64,000 nt of DNA from Microbacteriaceae bacterium (GTDB lineage: Bacteria; Actinomycetota; Actinomycetes; Actinomycetales; Microbacteriaceae). Below the pieces are notes generated by a model. The model was not told the origin of the DNA. It did no database searches and was given only the letters and a program-made list of their open reading frames with translations. The translations under genes were made by a program, and so were the position numbers. Positions 60,489 through 64,000 of this stretch are shown one piece after another; the stretch's first letter is position 1; each line of letters starts with the position of its first letter. The stretch is from NCBI GenBank assembly GCA_024645175.1, contig JAHEGB010000001.1, positions 62,001-126,000 on the forward strand, in the 5' to 3' direction.

Positions 60489-61060
60489 TGAACGACTATT
60501 CAACCCTTGGCCCGTTTGATAGCGAACAGCTCGACGATGTGCGCCCATACATCGATTTCGGCTCAATTCGCGTAGAACCAAAGGCCGACCTCTCGATCAG
60601 CGTTGACGTTGAAGACGGCACCAGCCGAGTGGTTGCCGTAACTCTCGAATACTCGAATTCGAAACTTCAGTTGATGGCATTTGCTGCACCAAAGACCGAA
60701 GGTATTTGGAGCGACATTCGCTCAGCCGTTGCCCAAAACATTTTGGCTCAGGGTGGCGAAGTTGAAGAGGGGTTCGGCGCAATCGGTGCTGAGCTTCTAG
60801 CAAAACTTCCGCTTGTCGACGACCAGGGGCGTGCCGCGGGTCATCGTCTAGCCCGCTTCGTCGGTTTCGATGGGCCGCGCTGGTGCCTGCGAGGAACCAT
60901 TGGTGGCGCTGCAATGACAGACCCCAAAGCGGCTGCCGACATCAACGACTTGTTTCGCTCTGTCATAGTTCACCGCGGCGAAACACCTCTGCCTCCAGGA
61001 GAGGCATTGCCGCTAAGCGTGCCAGCCGGTTCAGTTCTTCCGCCGGGCATGAAGGCCTAG
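60488..61060 (+). CDS. DUF3710 domain-containing protein
   Basis: GPFDSEQLDDVRPYIDFGSIRVEP; VGFDGPRWCLRGTIGGAAM. Confidence 0.87.
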   Translation: MNDYSTLGPFDSEQLDDVRPYIDFGSIRVEPKADLSISVDVEDGTSRVVAVTLEYSNSKLQLMAFAAPKTEGIWSDIRSAVAQNILAQGGEVEEGFGAIGAELLAKLPLVDDQGRAAGHRLARFVGFDGPRWCLRGTIGGAAMTDPKAAADINDLFRSVIVHRGETPLPPGEALPLSVPAGSVLPPGMKA

Positions 61061-61062
61061 TT

Positions 61063-61734
61063 TTGACCGAGCAAGATCCGAAGACCGCTGCAGCGAAGCG
61101 TTTAGGCATTCGAGTAGTCGACGGCAAACATGAATTCGACCACAAGTCGCTCTTGTCATCGATGGGTGGGGTTCAGGGCATCCTTGAATCTGTCTTGCCC
61201 GGCTTCTTGTTCGTCCTCTTTTTCTCGTTCAGTCGCGATGCTCAGCTCGCTGTCGTGGTTTCTGCCATCGCTGGCGTGCTATTTGTTATTGCCCGAATTA
61301 TCGCTAGAAAGCCACTTGCCCAAGCCATAAGTGGACTAATCGGAATCGGCATTGCAGCATTCTTAGCGCTGCGAGAGGGTGGCTCGGGCCGCGATTACTT
61401 CATCACGGGATTCATAACCAACCTGACCTACCTCGTGCCACTTCTGATTTCGGTTCTTGTCAGATGGCCACTCATTGGACTTATCGCAGGGCTTCTGCTT
61501 GGTGAAAAGACCGCCTGGCGAAGAAACAAGTCTGAAATGCGCATTTTCACGGCCGCAACACTGCTTTGGGTTGGCATTTTTGCCGCAAGGCTGCTTGTGC
61601 AGTGGCCGCTATACCTGGCAAACAACCTAGAAGCGCTTGGCACCGCGAAATTGATCATGGGTTTGCCGCTCTACGCTGCCGGACTATGGGTGACCTGGTT
61701 AATGCTGCGCAGCGTCATTCAGCGCCGCTCGTGA
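61063..61734 (+). CDS. DUF3159 domain-containing membrane protein
   Basis: TTG start ([14 protein letters not shown]); [23 protein letters not shown]; 5-6 TM helices; ORF-track start at 60883 overlaps DUF3710 and is rejected. Confidence 0.85.
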   Translation: MTEQDPKTAAAKRLGIRVVDGKHEFDHKSLLSSMGGVQGILESVLPGFLFVLFFSFSRDAQLAVVVSAIAGVLFVIARIIARKPLAQAISGLIGIGIAAFLALREGGSGRDYFITGFITNLTYLVPLLISVLVRWPLIGLIAGLLLGEKTAWRRNKSEMRIFTAATLLWVGIFAARLLVQWPLYLANNLEALGTAKLIMGLPLYAAGLWVTWLMLRSVIQRRS

Positions 61735-61777
61735 TGGTATTTTTGACCTAGCAAAGTGGCTAGTGATAGAGGAATAC

Positions 61778-64000
61778 ATGTCTAAGGTAAACAGTTTCGG
61801 TTCGGCAGCGAATCTCCAGGTTGGCGACAAGTCATACAAGATTTTTCGTCTAGATGCAGTTGACGCCGCAAGCCTTCCTTATAGCCTCAAGATTCTTCTA
61901 GAAAATCTTCTTCGCACCGAAGATGGTGCGAACATCACAGCAGAGCACATCAATGCGCTTGTTAATTGGCAACCTTCTGCAGAACCTGACACCGAGATTC
62001 AGTTCACACCTGCGCGAGTAATCATGCAGGACTTCACCGGCGTTCCTTGTGTGGTCGACCTTGCGACAATGCGTGAAGCGGTAGCCGAGCTTGGTGGCGA
62101 CCCGAAGCGAATTAATCCACTTGCGCCAGCCGAGATGGTTATTGATCACTCGGTTGTAATCGATGTAGCTGGTTCGGCCGAAGCATTCGAAAAGAACGTT
62201 GAGTTTGAATATGCTCGCAATGGCGAGCGCTACCAGTTCTTGCGTTGGGGGCAAACAGCTTTCGACGACTTCAAGGTTGTTCCACCTGGCACTGGAATCG
62301 TGCACCAGGTAAACATTGAGTACCTCGCTCGCACCGTAATGACTCGAATCGTTGACGGCGAACTTCAGGCTTATCCAGACAGCTGTGTCGGAACCGACTC
62401 GCACACCACCATGGTTAACGGCTTGGGCGTTCTCGGATGGGGAGTCGGTGGCATTGAGGCCGAGGCAGCAATGCTTGGTCAGCCTGTATCAATGCTGATT
62501 CCAAAGGTTGTTGGCTTCAAGCTAAACGGAAGCATTCCAACAGGCGCGACTGCGACAGACGTAGTGCTTACAATCACCGAGATGCTTCGCAAGCACGGTG
62601 TGGTTGGCAAGTTTGTTGAGTTCTATGGTGCAGGCGTTGGGTCTGTTCCATTGGCCAACCGCGCGACCATCGGAAACATGAGTCCTGAGTTTGGTTCAAC
62701 TGCCGCGATGTTCCCAATTGACGATGTCACTCTTGACTACCTTCGCATCACCGGTCGCCCGCAAGAGCAGATCGACTTGGTCGAGGCTTATGCGAAGGCA
62801 CAGGGCCTTTGGCACGACCCAAGCGTTGAGCCAAAGTTCAGCGAATACCTTGAGCTTGACCTGAGCACCGTTGTGCCTTCAATTGCTGGCCCTAAGCGCC
62901 CGCAAGACAGAATCGTTTTGAGCAAGGCCAAAGAAGCTTTTGAGGCTGCTTTGCCTACATACGCTCCAGCTATGTCTAACCCGGCCCAGGTTGCTGGCGA
63001 AGACTTTGCTGTCGATCACGGTCACGTAACCATTGCCTCAATAACCTCGTGCACAAACACCTCTAACCCTTCTGTAATGCTTGCCGCTGGCTTGCTAGCC
63101 AAGAAGGCAGTTGCCAAGGGTCTAAAGGCAAAGCCATGGGTAAAGACCTCGCTAGCACCGGGTTCAAAAGTTGTCACTGAGTACTACTCAAAAGCTGGGC
63201 TAACCGATTCTCTCGATGCGCTCGGTTTCAACCTCGTCGGTTATGGCTGCACAACTTGCATCGGAAACTCTGGGCCACTCGATGAGAATATCTCTGCGGC
63301 AATCAACGAGAACGATCTCGCGGTCACCGCGGTGCTCTCAGGAAACCGCAACTTCGAGGGTCGAATTAACCCAGACGTCAAGATGAACTACCTTGCTTCG
63401 CCACCTTTGGTGATTGCATATGCGCTTGCTGGCACCATGGATTTCGATTTCGAGAATGATGCCTTGGGCCAAGACGCAGATGGCAACGATGTATTTCTTG
63501 CAGACATCTGGCCAACCCCTGTTGAAGTTCAGAAAACTATTGACGAATCAATCAACAGCGAGATGTTCACCACCCAGTACGCGGGTGTTTTTGAAGGTGA
63601 CGAGCGGTGGAAGGCCTTGCCAACACCGAAGGGTGCAACTTTCGACTGGGATGAGAAATCGACCTATGTTCGCAAGGCTCCTTACTTCGATGGAATGAAG
63701 AAGACTCCAGACCCTGTCACCGACATTCACTCGGCTCGTGTTCTTGCCAAGCTTGGTGACTCGGTTACTACTGACCACATCAGTCCTGCAGGTTCAATCA
63801 AGGCTGATTCGCCAGCAGGAAAATATCTAACCGAGCACGGTATTTCACGAGTCGACTTCAACTCATACGGATCACGTCGCGGTAACCACGAAATCATGAT
63901 TCGTGGAACCTTTGCGAACATCCGCTTGAAGAACCAGTTGCTTGACGGAGTCGAAGGCGGTTACACCAGAGACTTCACAAAAGACGACGCAACTCAGGCG
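61778..64000 (+). CDS. acnA: Aconitate hydratase A, truncated by window end (not in supplied ORF track)
   Basis: My translation from ATG 61778: [53 protein letters not shown]; in frame and open for all 741 codons to the window end; downstream [20 protein letters not shown]. Confidence 0.95.
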   Translation, partial: MSKVNSFGSAANLQVGDKSYKIFRLDAVDAASLPYSLKILLENLLRTEDGANITAEHINALVNWQPSAEPDTEIQFTPARVIMQDFTGVPCVVDLATMREAVAELGGDPKRINPLAPAEMVIDHSVVIDVAGSAEAFEKNVEFEYARNGERYQFLRWGQTAFDDFKVVPPGTGIVHQVNIEYLARTVMTRIVDGELQAYPDSCVGTDSHTTMVNGLGVLGWGVGGIEAEAAMLGQPVSMLIPKVVGFKLNGSIPTGATATDVVLTITEMLRKHGVVGKFVEFYGAGVGSVPLANRATIGNMSPEFGSTAAMFPIDDVTLDYLRITGRPQEQIDLVEAYAKAQGLWHDPSVEPKFSEYLELDLSTVVPSIAGPKRPQDRIVLSKAKEAFEAALPTYAPAMSNPAQVAGEDFAVDHGHVTIASITSCTNTSNPSVMLAAGLLAKKAVAKGLKAKPWVKTSLAPGSKVVTEYYSKAGLTDSLDALGFNLVGYGCTTCIGNSGPLDENISAAINENDLAVTAVLSGNRNFEGRINPDVKMNYLASPPLVIAYALAGTMDFDFENDALGQDADGNDVFLADIWPTPVEVQKTIDESINSEMFTTQYAGVFEGDERWKALPTPKGATFDWDEKSTYVRKAPYFDGMKKTPDPVTDIHSARVLAKLGDSVTTDHISPAGSIKADSPAGKYLTEHGISRVDFNSYGSRRGNHEIMIRGTFANIRLKNQLLDGVEGGYTRDFTKDDATQA

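Noticed and set aside
60883-61062. N-terminal extension of the DUF3159 ORF
   Set aside because: Overlaps the DUF3710 gene; TTG at 61063 (LTEQDPK) is the more natural start.
61898-62404. 168-aa minus-strand ORF near the right end
   Set aside because: Opposite the start of the truncated aconitase gene, which has strong family similarity.
1-64000. Defence systems, prophage, transposases, retrons or biosynthetic gene clusters
   Set aside because: No ORF showed recognisable signatures; the window is almost entirely housekeeping genes.

Overview
The window is a compact, coding-dense chromosomal segment of an actinobacterium. The gene set (DUF3145, DUF3159, DUF3710, DUF4191, DUF4193, SepH, MurT/GatD, FasR-aceE-FAS II cluster, glnA-glnE-glnA) suggests a small-genome Microbacteriaceae-like lineage; this placement is inferred. 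I support about 46 protein genes, three tRNAs (Asn-GTT, a CAT tRNA, Val-TAC), the RNase P RNA and several hairpin terminators. A truncated aconitase runs off the right edge and is missing from the ORF track. I found no CRISPR array, transposon, prophage, toxin-antitoxin or defence island, and no convincing wholly new multi-gene system. The observations most worth a second look are: (1) a histidine kinase/response regulator pair overlapping azlCD, in which the kinase phospho-acceptor His is replaced by Ser and the receiver Lys by Gln; (2) an NCS1-like permease with a roughly 200-residue E/R/A-rich helix at its N-terminus; (3) TAnnnT boxes exactly 6-7 nt upstream of at least 11 start codons, implying leaderless mRNAs, several with a symmetric TAGNCTA-type -10 that could fire in both directions; (4) a duplicated tRNA 3' end that looks like an att scar; (5) a Lys/Ala/Pro-rich N-terminal extension on the primary sigma factor containing a 26-nt exact duplication; (6) convergent gene pairs with interlocked 4-bp stop codons.
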